Source: Nostoc sp. MS1 (GTDB lineage Bacteria; Cyanobacteriota; Cyanobacteriia; Cyanobacteriales; Nostocaceae). From it: a stretch of DNA of 64,000 nucleotides. Positions 1-8,002 of the stretch are shown here, one piece after another. The stretch lies in NCBI RefSeq assembly GCF_019976755.1, contig NZ_AP023441.1, positions 558,001-622,000 on the forward strand, given 5' to 3'. The notes below the pieces were generated by a model. The model was given only the letters and a program-made list of their open reading frames with translations, ran no database searches and was not told the origin of the DNA. Numbering within the stretch: position 1 is the first letter of the stretch; every line of letters starts with the position of its first letter. A program made the translations under genes and the position numbers.

Positions 1-92
1 CTCATTTTTCAGCATTTGAGCCTCTGTTTCACTTTGTCAGTCTGCTTTTATTTTCTGTCAAGCGTGAATGAATGCTCACACTCTTGTAAAAA

Positions 93-107
93 ACCTACAC
101 CTGTCAG
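93..107 (+). repeat. Copy of a 15-nt repeat end, ACCTACACCTGTCAG
   Basis: These 15 bases are identical to the right end of the inverted-repeat element at 5037-5212. The sequence upstream of this copy (1-92) does not obviously match the interior of that element, so this looks like a solo end or the end of a diverged copy. It lies just beyond the stop codon of the carbonic-anhydrase-like gene. Confidence 0.5.
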
Positions 108-111
108 CTCC

Positions 112-645
112 CTACTCCCCACTCTGATAAAAGCCAATATCGCTACCTTTCCCCGCATGAACTAATGCTAACTTTTTGTAACGTTCCGCATGTTTGATGA
201 GGTCTGCGGCTTCTTCTGGGGTGACGGGACGGGAAATTTTCCCAGGAAGACCTACAACTAGTGACAAGGGGGGTATATTCTTAGTTACAACAGATCCAGC
301 ACCTATGATGCTACCAGCACCTACGCGGACTCCATTTAAAATTACTGCGCCGATGCCTATTAAACAACCGCGCTCAATATGGGCAGAATGTATTACAGCA
401 CGGTGTCCTACAGTAACAAAGTCTTCCAATACTGTTGGCAAACCGGGATCACCGTGTAGAATTGCTCCATCTTGAACATTTGTGCATTCACCAATGTCAA
501 TGCTTTCCACATCTCCCCTAACTACTGCACCGTACCAAATGCTTGCTCCTGCTGCTATTTTGACGGAACCAACAACAACAGCATTGGCGGCGATGAAGGC
601 GGCGTGAGAAAAATCGGGAGAAGGCCAGTAAGAAGAGGTAGACAC
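112..645 (-). CDS. Gamma-class carbonic anhydrase-like hexapeptide-repeat protein
   Basis: Left-handed beta-helix protein of about 177 residues. Repeated hexapeptide turns of the [LIV]-G-x4 kind run through most of the chain (VVVGSVKIAAGASIWYGAVV, then VGAGSIIGAGSVV). The histidines in the segments ILHGD, VGHRAVIHS and the following AHIERG fall where gamma-carbonic anhydrases bind their metal, so a zinc or other metal site is plausible. Proteins of this size in cyanobacteria are usually annotated as gamma-carbonic anhydrase, ferripyochelin-binding-like or transferase hexapeptide protein; whether this one hydrates CO2 cannot be told from sequence. I use the GTG at 645, giving the start VSTSSYWPSPDF just before the first helix turn. 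The frame stays open to 732, but the extra residues do not resemble the family. The gene stands alone on the minus strand. Confidence 0.85.
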   Translation of the reverse strand: MSTSSYWPSPDFSHAAFIAANAVVVGSVKIAAGASIWYGAVVRGDVESIDIGECTNVQDGAILHGDPGLPTVLEDFVTVGHRAVIHSAHIERGCLIGIGAVILNGVRVGAGSIIGAGSVVTKNIPPLSLVVGLPGKISRPVTPEEAADLIKHAERYKKLALVHAGKGSDIGFYQSGE

Positions 646-883
646 GATAGAATATGAATAAGGTACCCAGGAACACTGGAATAACTCCATCCTTGGAGGC
701 TGGTTGCAAAACCAGAATATCACAGTGTCCACCCTCTAAGTTGAGGAAGACAACGGTGAAATTGTTTCTGCCGCAATACCTTATTGGTGCAGCAGTGAAC
801 AAATCCCCCAGATTGGTGGAGCCGAAGTGTAAAATCCAACGCACTGGTGCTGGTGAATACGAGACTATGTTTGTACGCACTTC

Positions 884-1396
884 ATGATGAATCCAGGCTT
901 GCAGTACCCTATATTTGGCCCTGATATACAGTGTCCCCATTGTCGCCAAACGATTCCGGCGCTGACACTGACTGATACCTATTTGTGTCCCCGTCATGGC
1001 GCTTTTGAAGCTAACCCCAAAAATGGGGAATTAGTTCATCTACAATCTGGTCGCCATTGGCGGAGATGGAATAATGAATGGTATCGACAACATACTCATC
1101 CCGATGGCATTCGGTTTGAAATCCACGAAGCCTTAGATAAGCTATACACCCAAGGGTATCGAGCTACAAAGGTAATTATTGCCAAGCGTTATCAGGAATT
1201 GATGAGTGGTTATTTAGAACGCAGCACTCCTTGGCGTTCTGGACAGCCGGAAACCTCATCGGCAAGATTATACGGCTTACCTGTTGAATTTAGTCCCGAC
1301 TCATCAGATGACCCCTGTTGGGAAGTGATTAATTTCGATTTGGATAAAGAACCGGGTGTTCCTGTGCGCTACCCTTATTTCCGATTATTTGAATAA
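884..1396 (+). CDS. Conserved cyanobacterial TIGR02652-type protein with zinc ribbon
   Basis: A 170-residue soluble protein. An N-terminal zinc-ribbon-like module is visible (CPHC near residue 17, then CPRHGAFEANP near residue 36), followed by an aromatic, tryptophan-rich region (RHWRRWNNEWYRQH) and an acidic C-terminal half. I recognise it as the cyanobacterial family TIGR02652, whose function is not established. There are two adjacent ATG codons at 884 and 887, so the start is uncertain by one codon. No operon partner: the next gene begins after a heptamer-repeat gap. The zinc site is inferred from cysteine spacing only. Confidence 0.75.
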   Translation: MMNPGLQYPIFGPDIQCPHCRQTIPALTLTDTYLCPRHGAFEANPKNGELVHLQSGRHWRRWNNEWYRQHTHPDGIRFEIHEALDKLYTQGYRATKVIIAKRYQELMSGYLERSTPWRSGQPETSSARLYGLPVEFSPDSSDDPCWEVINFDLDKEPGVPVRYPYFRLFE

Positions 1397-1520
1397 TAGT
1401 CCATAGTCCACAGTCAACAGTCAATAGTCCACAGTCAACAGAAAAAAAATTTTTAACTCACTGATGACCAATGACTAATGATTAATAACTATGGACTATT
1501 GACTAATGACTATTGACTAA
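1397..1520 (+). repeat. Heptamer short tandem repeats (STRR) between genes
   Basis: The gap is made of degenerate 7-base units of two kinds: AGTCCAC/AGTCAAC in the first half and GACTAAT/GACTATT in the second. Such short tandem repeats are known as a hallmark of heterocystous cyanobacterial genomes. I see no hairpin or promoter that clearly belongs to either neighbour. Confidence 0.8.
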
Positions 1521-1523
1521 ACT

Positions 1524-1952
1524 ATGCACCACGCCTCTATTCGGACTGCGAATATCCATCGAGCGATCGCCTTTTATGAAATACTAGGCTTTACAGTTTG
1601 TGAACGCTTCACAACAGGCTATACCCTAGCTTGCTGGATGGAAGGACTAGGCGGCAGAATTGAACTCATCCAAATTCCTGAACCAAAACCAGCCCCCGAT
1701 GCTTTTGCAGATGAGCATTATGTGGGTTATTATCACCTGTCATTCGATTTAACTCAAACTACACCAGATTTACCTGGATGGTTGACAGATTTGCAAGAAC
1801 GTGTATCTCAGGTTGCAGAATTGTCACCATTGAAAATACTCTTAGAGCCGACACAGCAGCAGATAGGCGATCGCATTTTTGAAGTGGCTTTTATTGCTGA
1901 TACAGATGGCTTACCATTGGAATTTATCAGAGCTTTAAGTAAAATTAACTAA
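1524..1952 (+). CDS. VOC (glyoxalase/bleomycin-resistance) superfamily protein
   Basis: A 142-residue protein with two beta-alpha-beta-beta-beta halves, as in vicinal oxygen chelate proteins. Candidate metal ligands are the histidines at the very N-terminus (MHHASIR), a glutamate in GGRIELIQI, a histidine in YYHLSFDL and a glutamate in LPLEFIRAL, matching the usual one-per-strand pattern. Members act as glyoxalase I, dioxygenases or antibiotic-binding proteins. Nothing nearby says which substrate this one uses. It is probably cytoplasmic, as there is no signal peptide. The ATG at 1524 places the first strand at the expected distance from the N-terminus. Confidence 0.8.
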   Translation: MHHASIRTANIHRAIAFYEILGFTVCERFTTGYTLACWMEGLGGRIELIQIPEPKPAPDAFADEHYVGYYHLSFDLTQTTPDLPGWLTDLQERVSQVAELSPLKILLEPTQQQIGDRIFEVAFIADTDGLPLEFIRALSKIN

Positions 1953-2065
1953 AATTAATTGTATTTTTATATACGACAAATGTGTTTTCTTTGTAACCTA
2001 CGCTTAAAAGCATTAAACTGGGGTTGTTAATAAAAAAGAATAACTTCAAAACATCTACCAAATAA

Positions 2066-4897
2066 ATGTCTGTATCGTCTATCTGGTATCGTTACCGTCT
2101 TTATGTTTTATTGTTCAGTATCTCTTTAATTACAGTATTATCCTTTAGTAATAAACCTGCTGAAAGTCAATATAGAACCGCATTGAGCCAAGACAATTCC
2201 CAGACAATATTAGTGGCAAAACAATCCAATCAATTTCAGGTAACAGGAAATGTCCACAAGACAGTGCTGGACAATGGTTTAACTGTATTAATCAAAGAAG
2301 TAAATGCTGTACCAGTTGTCAGTGTACAGATGTGGTACAAATTTGGTTCGCGCCAGGAAAAACGAGGAGACAACGGCATTGCCCATCAGCTAGAACATAT
2401 GATGTTCAAAGGCACACAAAGCCGTCCTATTCAATTTGGCACTTTATTTAGTGCTTTAGGCAGCGAATCCAACGCCTTCACCAGTTACGACCAAACAGCA
2501 TATTACGGCACAGTAGAAAGAGACAAGCTAAAAGCACTGCTGCTGCTAGAAGCAGACAGAATGGAAAATGCAGTCATTGACGCGGAGAAACTAGCCAGTG
2601 AGAAGCGAGTAGTTATTTCCGAATTACAGGGTTATGAAAATAACCCAGAATACCGCCTTAACCGTGCGGTGATGCAAGCCGTATTTCCCAACCATCCTTA
2701 TGGCTTACCCGTAGGCGGAACTAAGGCAGATGTAGAAAAATTTCAAGTTGAGCAAGTACAAAAATACTATCAAAACTATTACAGCCCTGACAACGCCGTC
2801 TTAATAATTGTCGGCGACTGCCAAGCCGAAAAAACCTTGGCAATGGTAAAAGAGATATTTGGTGATATACCTAAGCGTCAACAGTCCACAGTCAACAGTC
2901 CACAGTCAACAGTCAACAGTCAACAGTCAACAGTTAAAACTCCTATAGTCCTGAAAGAACCAGGCGGTGCAGGACTTTTACAAGTGATTTACCCACTACC
3001 ACAGGTGACTCATCCAGATATACCAGCCTTGGAAGTTGTGGATTACATTTTGACTGAGGGGCGCAACTCTCGGTTGTATCAGGCGTTGGTAGAATCGGGT
3101 TTAGCTAGTGAAGTAGAAGCCTCTATTGGTGGTTTGCAGGAGGCTGGTTGGTATGAGTTGCTAGTGACGGCAGATCCAGACCAAGATTTAGGTAAAATTG
3201 ATTCGGTAGTGAAGGGTGCGATCGCTAATCTTTCTCGCAATGGTGCAAAAGCGGAGGAATTAGCCAGAGCGAAAAGACAGTTAGAAGCTACCATTATTTT
3301 GAGTAACCGTACCATAACTGACCAAGCTACCCAGTTAGGCAATGATGAGACAACGGCTAGTGATTATCGTTTTACTGACTATTATTTAGCTGCTGTTAGG
3401 CAGGTACAATCACAAGATGTAGTGCGTGTAGTTAACAAATACTTACAGAAATCTCAACGGAAAGTAGGTATTTTTACACCAACATCGTATCAGCAAAAAG
3501 AAATTAATAGCAAAAAACCATCACACCAAACGCAAGAAAACCTTACTGGTGGTGTGTCTGTGCCATCATCGGAGGTGATGAAATATTTACCATCTCTAGA
3601 GTCAACAGATACAACTGGTCATAAGTCTTCAACACGTTTACCACAGCAGTTTACTTTAGCTAATGGCTTACAAGTATTTTTACTACCTGATAAAAGTACA
3701 CCCACTGTTACCTTGAGTGGATATATCAAAGCTGGTACAGAATTTGACCCAAATGGACAAGCTGGGTTAGCCTCGTTAGTAGCAGATAGCTTGATGAGTG
3801 GGACTAAGAGTAAAAATGCTTCAACTCTGGCTAAAGTTTTAGATGACAGGGGTATTACTTTAGATTTTGCTGCATATCGTAACGGAATGCGTATCCAAGG
3901 GGATAGTTTAGCTGAAGATTTTCCGGTGCTAATTCAGACCTTAGCGGATACGCTGAAAAATAGCAAATTTCCCCAACAAGAACTGGAACTGAATCGCCAA
4001 CAAGCTTTAACTTCCTTAAAAATGGAATTAGACGACCCCGAAGAAGTTGCCAGAAGGGTATTTTTACAATCAATTTATCCTAAAAAACATCCCCTGCATG
4101 ATTTCCCGACGGTGGAGAGTTTACGCAAGATTCGCCGTCAAGATGTGATTGCTTTTAATCAAAAATATTATCGTCCAGATACTACTGTGTTGGTGTTGGT
4201 GGGAGATTTTGAACCTAACCAAGTGCGATCGCAAATTGAAGCAGAGTTTGCTAATTGGCAAGCTACTGGAGAACCACCAACTATAAAATATCCCCAAGTA
4301 CCCTTACCAAAAACTATCACCAGAGTAAATCCTGTCATTCCTGGAAAAACTCAAGCTATTACTTACATCGGTTATACAGGTATTAAGCGCCAAGACCCTA
4401 GATTTTATGTAGCGCAAGTATTAAACCAAATTTTGGGAGGAGATACCTTATCTAGTAGATTAGGGTCAGAAGTGCGCGATCGCCAAGGTTTAACTTACGG
4501 CATTTATAGCGACTTCCTCGCCGAAAAAGATTTTGGGACATTTTGGATTGAAATGCAAACCAGTCCTGAAGATGTGAATAAAGCGATCGCCAGCACCCAA
4601 AAAGTGCTTGCACAAATTAACCAAGAAGGTGTAACTACATCAGAAGTAGATACAGCCAAACGTACTTTAACTGGTAACTATAATGTATCTTTGGCAGACC
4701 CAGAAGAATTAACCCATAAAATCTTGATGAATCATGTTTATGGGTTAGATAAGAGCGAACTGCACTCTTATACTGAGAAAATAGAGCAAGTCACCCTAGC
4801 CGAAGTGAATCAAGCAGCTCGTGAGTTACTCCACCCAGATCAAGTAGTAGTAGTAACAGTTGGGCCTTCTATGGTAGCTACACAAGGCGTTAAGTAA
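2066..4897 (+). CDS. Two-domain M16 family zinc protease (pitrilysin-like), membrane-anchored or secreted
   Basis: 943 residues. An N-terminal hydrophobic segment (about residues 10-28) looks like a signal peptide or anchor, so the enzyme probably works outside the cytoplasm. The first M16 repeat (about 60-490) has the inverted zinc motif HQLEH (H107, E110, H111), and a further glutamate lies in the expected downstream helix (RVVISELQG). The second repeat (about 525-930) has the same fold signatures but no HxxEH, as in two-part M16 proteins where only the first half is catalytic. It probably degrades peptides or small proteins in the periplasm. Unusual feature: about residues 272-291 are encoded by heptamer repeats, giving the 7-residue period STVNSPQ/STVNSQQ between two strands of the first domain. 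No operon partner. Confidence 0.9.
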   Translation: MSVSSIWYRYRLYVLLFSISLITVLSFSNKPAESQYRTALSQDNSQTILVAKQSNQFQVTGNVHKTVLDNGLTVLIKEVNAVPVVSVQMWYKFGSRQEKRGDNGIAHQLEHMMFKGTQSRPIQFGTLFSALGSESNAFTSYDQTAYYGTVERDKLKALLLLEADRMENAVIDAEKLASEKRVVISELQGYENNPEYRLNRAVMQAVFPNHPYGLPVGGTKADVEKFQVEQVQKYYQNYYSPDNAVLIIVGDCQAEKTLAMVKEIFGDIPKRQQSTVNSPQSTVNSQQSTVKTPIVLKEPGGAGLLQVIYPLPQVTHPDIPALEVVDYILTEGRNSRLYQALVESGLASEVEASIGGLQEAGWYELLVTADPDQDLGKIDSVVKGAIANLSRNGAKAEELARAKRQLEATIILSNRTITDQATQLGNDETTASDYRFTDYYLAAVRQVQSQDVVRVVNKYLQKSQRKVGIFTPTSYQQKEINSKKPSHQTQENLTGGVSVPSSEVMKYLPSLESTDTTGHKSSTRLPQQFTLANGLQVFLLPDKSTPTVTLSGYIKAGTEFDPNGQAGLASLVADSLMSGTKSKNASTLAKVLDDRGITLDFAAYRNGMRIQGDSLAEDFPVLIQTLADTLKNSKFPQQELELNRQQALTSLKMELDDPEEVARRVFLQSIYPKKHPLHDFPTVESLRKIRRQDVIAFNQKYYRPDTTVLVLVGDFEPNQVRSQIEAEFANWQATGEPPTIKYPQVPLPKTITRVNPVIPGKTQAITYIGYTGIKRQDPRFYVAQVLNQILGGDTLSSRLGSEVRDRQGLTYGIYSDFLAEKDFGTFWIEMQTSPEDVNKAIASTQKVLAQINQEGVTTSEVDTAKRTLTGNYNVSLADPEELTHKILMNHVYGLDKSELHSYTEKIEQVTLAEVNQAARELLHPDQVVVVTVGPSMVATQGVK
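2879..2935 (+). repeat. Heptamer repeats inside the M16 protease reading frame
   Basis: About eight consecutive 7-base units of the CAACAGT/CCACAGT type lie inside the protease gene. Three units make 21 bases, exactly seven codons, so the tract is translated without a stop as a low-complexity Ser/Thr/Gln/Asn segment. The same units fill intergenic gaps elsewhere in this window (for example 1400-1440 and 7940-7975). Confidence 0.9.
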
Positions 4898-5036
4898 GAC
4901 AGTTGACAGTTGTTATTCTCCTCTCCTGTTCCCCTCCCAGGAGGGGTTAGGGGTGGGTTACTCCCTCATCTTCCCCATCTTCCCCATCTTCCCCATCTTC
5001 CCCATCTCCCCCCACTCCCCACTCCCCACTCCCCAC
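4898..5036 (+). repeat. Pyrimidine-rich tandem repeats after the M16 protease gene
   Basis: Part of a 329-base gap. It holds four units of CCCCATCTT followed by several CCCCACT heptamers, so the strand is almost purely C and T for about 70 bases. The remainder of the gap is the inverted-repeat element at 5037-5212. I see no gene. Confidence 0.75.
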
Positions 5037-5212
5037 CTGACAGGTGTAGGTTTTTGATGTGGGTATGAGTGGACACTCTCAAACAGAGTTCTAAACGTGG
5101 TTCAAATAACGAAATTTCGTTCTTAGGTAAAAAATCAAAGACTAAAATTGAGTTTTTAACTAACGGAAAAACCCCATTTCAGCCACGTTTGTAAAATACC
5201 TACACCTGTCAG
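5037..5212. repeat. 176-bp inverted-repeat element, MITE-like
   Basis: The ends are perfect 15-bp inverted repeats (CTGACAGGTGTAGGT at 5037-5051 and ACCTACACCTGTCAG at 5198-5212). A second nested pair lies inside (AAACGTGG near 5093 and CCACGTTT near 5182). There is no reading frame of useful length. The four bases CCAC flank both sides, which could be a target duplication or chance in C-rich sequence. A third copy of the end lies at 93-107. I infer a small non-autonomous mobile element or dispersed palindromic repeat. Confidence 0.6.
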
Positions 5213-5226
5213 CCACTCCCCACTCC

Positions 5227-5670
5227 CTACTCACATTCCCGTTTAGTTACAAAATGGCGGTAGCGAAACATAGCTTCTAATTGTGCTTGTACTAGCCAGC
5301 CGCCGATAAACTCCACAGCATCTCCACCGGGCATAACATAGGAAATATCATCAGTCAGCTTGGTTTTACCATTTTCTAGTTCAAAACGATGACGATGTAT
5401 CCAAGATTCAAAAGGCCCGGATATTTGTGTATCGGTAAACAAGCGATATTTCTCGCATTCCGTGTGACGCGCTAACCAAGTTAAGGGAACGGGGCCGAGA
5501 AATAACTTAAACTCTGTAATTGCCCCTACTTCTAACCCTCCTTCCCTGCGGACTACTCGCATTGGTTGCCAAGGTGGTGTTAGTAGTTGCAAAATATCCG
5601 ATCTTTCATGGAATTTCCAAACTACTTCTGGGGAAGCGTTAATTACTGAAGAATGTTGAAAGTGCAGCAT
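5227..5670 (-). CDS. SRPBCC (START-like, polyketide cyclase/dehydrase) family protein
   Basis: About 147 residues with the typical beta-alpha-alpha-beta order of SRPBCC proteins. The N-terminal strand FQHSSVINASPEVVWKF is the family's common opening, and a long C-terminal amphipathic helix (VQAQLEAMFRYRHFV) would close the hydrophobic pocket. Such proteins bind or act on lipids and other hydrophobic ligands; the ligand is unknown here. I chose the internal ATG near 5670 (MLHFQHSS), because the longer open frame to 5691 runs into AATTCAAA repeats and would begin with TTG. It is the only gene in its transcription unit that I can see. Confidence 0.8.
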   Translation of the reverse strand: MLHFQHSSVINASPEVVWKFHERSDILQLLTPPWQPMRVVRREGGLEVGAITEFKLFLGPVPLTWLARHTECEKYRLFTDTQISGPFESWIHRHRFELENGKTKLTDDISYVMPGGDAVEFIGGWLVQAQLEAMFRYRHFVTKRECE

Positions 5671-5679
5671 GGAAAATAA

Positions 5680-5780
5680 TTCAAAATTCAAAATTCAAAA
5701 TTCAAAATCTAGCTAAGTCACACAAATGAGAGATATGAGGGAGAATAACAACTGTCAACTGTCAACTGTCAACTATCAAC
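5680..5780 (+). repeat. Two runs of short tandem repeats (AATTCAA and CAACTGT units)
   Basis: The gap between the SRPBCC gene and the CPXCG gene contains a run of AATTCAA heptamers at its left end and a run of CAACTGT heptamers at its right end (about 5745-5780), separated by about 45 bases. These are interspersed STRR-type repeats with no coding potential. Confidence 0.75.
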
Positions 5781-5788
5781 TCCTACAA

Positions 5789-5977
5789 CTACCCTTCATA
5801 TTCTGTATCAATTTCGATATCTAGGGTATCTTCGTCAACTCTGATATATAAGATATTTGGACGACAACAAACTTGGCAATCTTCTACATAAGATTGTTGT
5901 CCACCTGCACTTAAATCAATAAAAGTTAAGTTTGGTTCCCCACAGTAGGCACAGTAAAATTCGGCTGTATTTTGCAT
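5789..5977 (-). CDS. CPXCG-type cysteine-rich small protein
   Basis: A 62-residue protein of the Cys-rich CPXCG family. Two cysteine pairs are visible, C9-x2-C12 and C34-x2-C37 with an extra C38, consistent with a small zinc ribbon. The acidic C-terminus (DEDTLDIEIDTEYEG) is typical of the family. No function is established. It follows the radical SAM gene by 14 bases on the same strand, so the two are probably co-transcribed. Confidence 0.85.
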   Translation of the reverse strand: MQNTAEFYCAYCGEPNLTFIDLSAGGQQSYVEDCQVCCRPNILYIRVDEDTLDIEIDTEYEG

Positions 5978-5991
5978 TCAGTTTCCAACTA

Positions 5992-7626
5992 TTAATTTAA
6001 TGGCTGTAGTTCTTTGCGGAAATGACTAGTGGCTTCAGCCAAATGCTTTAGTAGTGTAGACTGTGGTAACGGCCCTTGCAAGTGGCTCCAAGGTAGTACT
6101 TGTTCTGTTGACCAATCGCTATGCACGTAAAATTCTAAGTCAGGGATTTGGCCTTTAAGTTGTTTGAAGGCACGTTTGTAACTGCCCAAGGAGTCGCCAA
6201 AGTTGCGTGTGAGTTGAAGCAGTTGGGAGATGCGGCGATCGCCTCTAGATATCAAAGCCTGGATTATAGACCAATTATAACTTTCTGGGCGGAAATCTAT
6301 CCCTTGGGGTTTTAATTGTTTCTGTAAGGACTGTAGACGCTTTTCTGCTTGACGATTTACCCCATACCATTGGAATGGTGTATGGGCTTTCGGGACAAAC
6401 GTACTACAACCCAAAGTTAGGCGCAACCCTGGGGCAGCCTTTTTAATACTCCGCATCATTGCTACAGTTGCGTCTAAATCTTCCGCTTCTTCTCCTGGGA
6501 TGCCTACCATACCGTAGAGTTTCAAGGCTGACAAACCACCAGCTTTGGCATTGACGGCGGCTTGAATGATTTCGTCATTGTGGAGTTTTTTGTTGACGAT
6601 TTGCCGGACTTTTTGGGAACCACTTTCTACAGCAATAGTAAGCGATCGCGTGTCTCGTTTTGCCAAAGTTGCCGCTAGTTGTTCTGTCACCGTATTCGTG
6701 CGGACTGAGGCAATACTGAGGCGCACATCATCATACTTTGGTTGACTAATATAATCCAATAGGGCGGTAAATTCTGGATGCTGAGTTACAGAAGCACCCA
6801 ATAATCCTAAGCGATTTGTTACCTGTAAGCCTTTCTCAATTGCTGGAATTAATGAACCTTCTAAACTAGCTGTTCTAAAGGGTAATGTTAAGTAACTCGC
6901 TAAACAGAAGCGGCACATTTCTGGACAACTGCGCACCACTTCCACCATGAAAATATTTTCCCAAGCTGCCTTTTCGGTAACTACAGTTGATGCTGATAAG
7001 GTGTTCCCCCGATAAGTCTGCTTCTGCACTATGGCTGGAACTTCCGCCGAAATTGGTTTAATAGAACTTATCGCCCCATCTGCTGCTTCATACTCCACAG
7101 TATACAAACTAGGAACATAAATTCCCGGTACTTGTGCGAGTGCTAAAAGTTGAGTTTGCCTAGAAGCATTTCTCACTTCTTTATAAGCATCAATTAAATT
7201 ACCTAATAAATTCTCTCCATCTCCTAACAAAATGACATCAAAAAACTCGGCAAAAGGTTCTGGGTTAGCTGTAAGAACAGGTCCTCCACCGAAAACTATG
7301 GGATGAGAATCATCACGATTAATTGTGCTGGTAGGAATTGATAAAGACTCCAGCAAATTGAGAATATTTACATAATCTAATTCCCAAGAAATAGAAAATC
7401 CAACAATTTCAGGATTTCTTGGTAGCGGTTCATAAGTATCAGTAAATAATCGGCTAACCTGGACATCACTACGCATTGCCAAAGTCGCCCATACTACCTG
7501 ATAGCCTAAGCTGGTGATTCCCACTGTATATTCATTGGGAAACGCAAATATTATTGGTATGGCGTTACTTTCTGGCGTAGCAGGTGTAAATAAGAGGCGT
7601 TCAGAACTAAATAAAGAAGATGTCAC
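5992..7626 (-). CDS. B12-binding-type radical SAM protein
   Basis: 544 residues. The first ~190 residues resemble a cobalamin-binding-like Rossmann domain (GFSISWELDYVNILNLL, IVFGGGPVLTANPEPFAEF, LLGDGE). The radical SAM core follows with the cluster motif CPEMCRFC (CxxxCxxC), then a TIM-barrel part with SALKLYGMVGIPGEE. The C-terminal region (about 400-544) is family-specific. Cyanobacteria carry a conserved protein of this architecture, annotated as B12-binding domain radical SAM protein, with unknown substrate. The enzyme would use a [4Fe-4S] cluster to cleave SAM. It lies 21 bases after the SemiSWEET gene and 14 bases before the CPXCG gene, so the three probably form an operon. Confidence 0.88.
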   Translation of the reverse strand: MTSSLFSSERLLFTPATPESNAIPIIFAFPNEYTVGITSLGYQVVWATLAMRSDVQVSRLFTDTYEPLPRNPEIVGFSISWELDYVNILNLLESLSIPTSTINRDDSHPIVFGGGPVLTANPEPFAEFFDVILLGDGENLLGNLIDAYKEVRNASRQTQLLALAQVPGIYVPSLYTVEYEAADGAISSIKPISAEVPAIVQKQTYRGNTLSASTVVTEKAAWENIFMVEVVRSCPEMCRFCLASYLTLPFRTASLEGSLIPAIEKGLQVTNRLGLLGASVTQHPEFTALLDYISQPKYDDVRLSIASVRTNTVTEQLAATLAKRDTRSLTIAVESGSQKVRQIVNKKLHNDEIIQAAVNAKAGGLSALKLYGMVGIPGEEAEDLDATVAMMRSIKKAAPGLRLTLGCSTFVPKAHTPFQWYGVNRQAEKRLQSLQKQLKPQGIDFRPESYNWSIIQALISRGDRRISQLLQLTRNFGDSLGSYKRAFKQLKGQIPDLEFYVHSDWSTEQVLPWSHLQGPLPQSTLLKHLAEATSHFRKELQPLN

Positions 7627-7647
7627 AGGTATTATATTAAAACATAT

Positions 7648-7902
7648 TTATCTATATTTAATTTTAAGCCATAAAATTATAAAATTTAAAACTAAAGTGA
7701 TACTGTTAGCCAGAATAATTGGCAAAGCATTGAGGATAATTCCATAAATTAACCACAAAAAAAGACCACTCATAAAGGCAATCAGCATGATGAAAGAAAC
7801 ATCTTTTGCTGACTTTGTTTTCCACGTTCGCCACACTTGCGGCAAAAAGGCAACAGTGGTTAATGTTGCGGCAATGAGTCCGAGAATTGTCAAAAAATCC
7901 AT
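7648..7902 (-). CDS. SemiSWEET (PQ-loop, MtN3/saliva) sugar transporter-like protein
   Basis: 84 residues with three membrane helices, the size of a bacterial SemiSWEET half-transporter that works as a dimer. The first helix holds the PQ-loop motif (TVAFLPQVWRTWKTKSAKDV), and a conserved asparagine sits in the third helix (LANSITLVLNF). Family members move sugars passively across the inner membrane. This is the first gene of a likely three-gene unit with the radical SAM and CPXCG proteins, although a functional tie between sugar transport and those two is not evident. Its start is the ATG at 7902. Confidence 0.88.
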   Translation of the reverse strand: MDFLTILGLIAATLTTVAFLPQVWRTWKTKSAKDVSFIMLIAFMSGLFLWLIYGIILNALPIILANSITLVLNFIILWLKIKYR

Positions 7903-8002
7903 GCAATATATTTGTTAGTCATTGGTCATTAGTCATTAGTCCATAGTCAACAGTCAAAAGTTAACAGTCAACAGTTATTATCCTTTACCTCCTTTACTGG
8001 TA

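Noticed and set aside
654..887. Plus-strand open frame of 77 codons ending at the ATG of the TIGR02652 gene
   Set aside because: No family resemblance and no ribosome site; an antisense frame (518-997) is equally open. Both look like chance frames over the promoter region.
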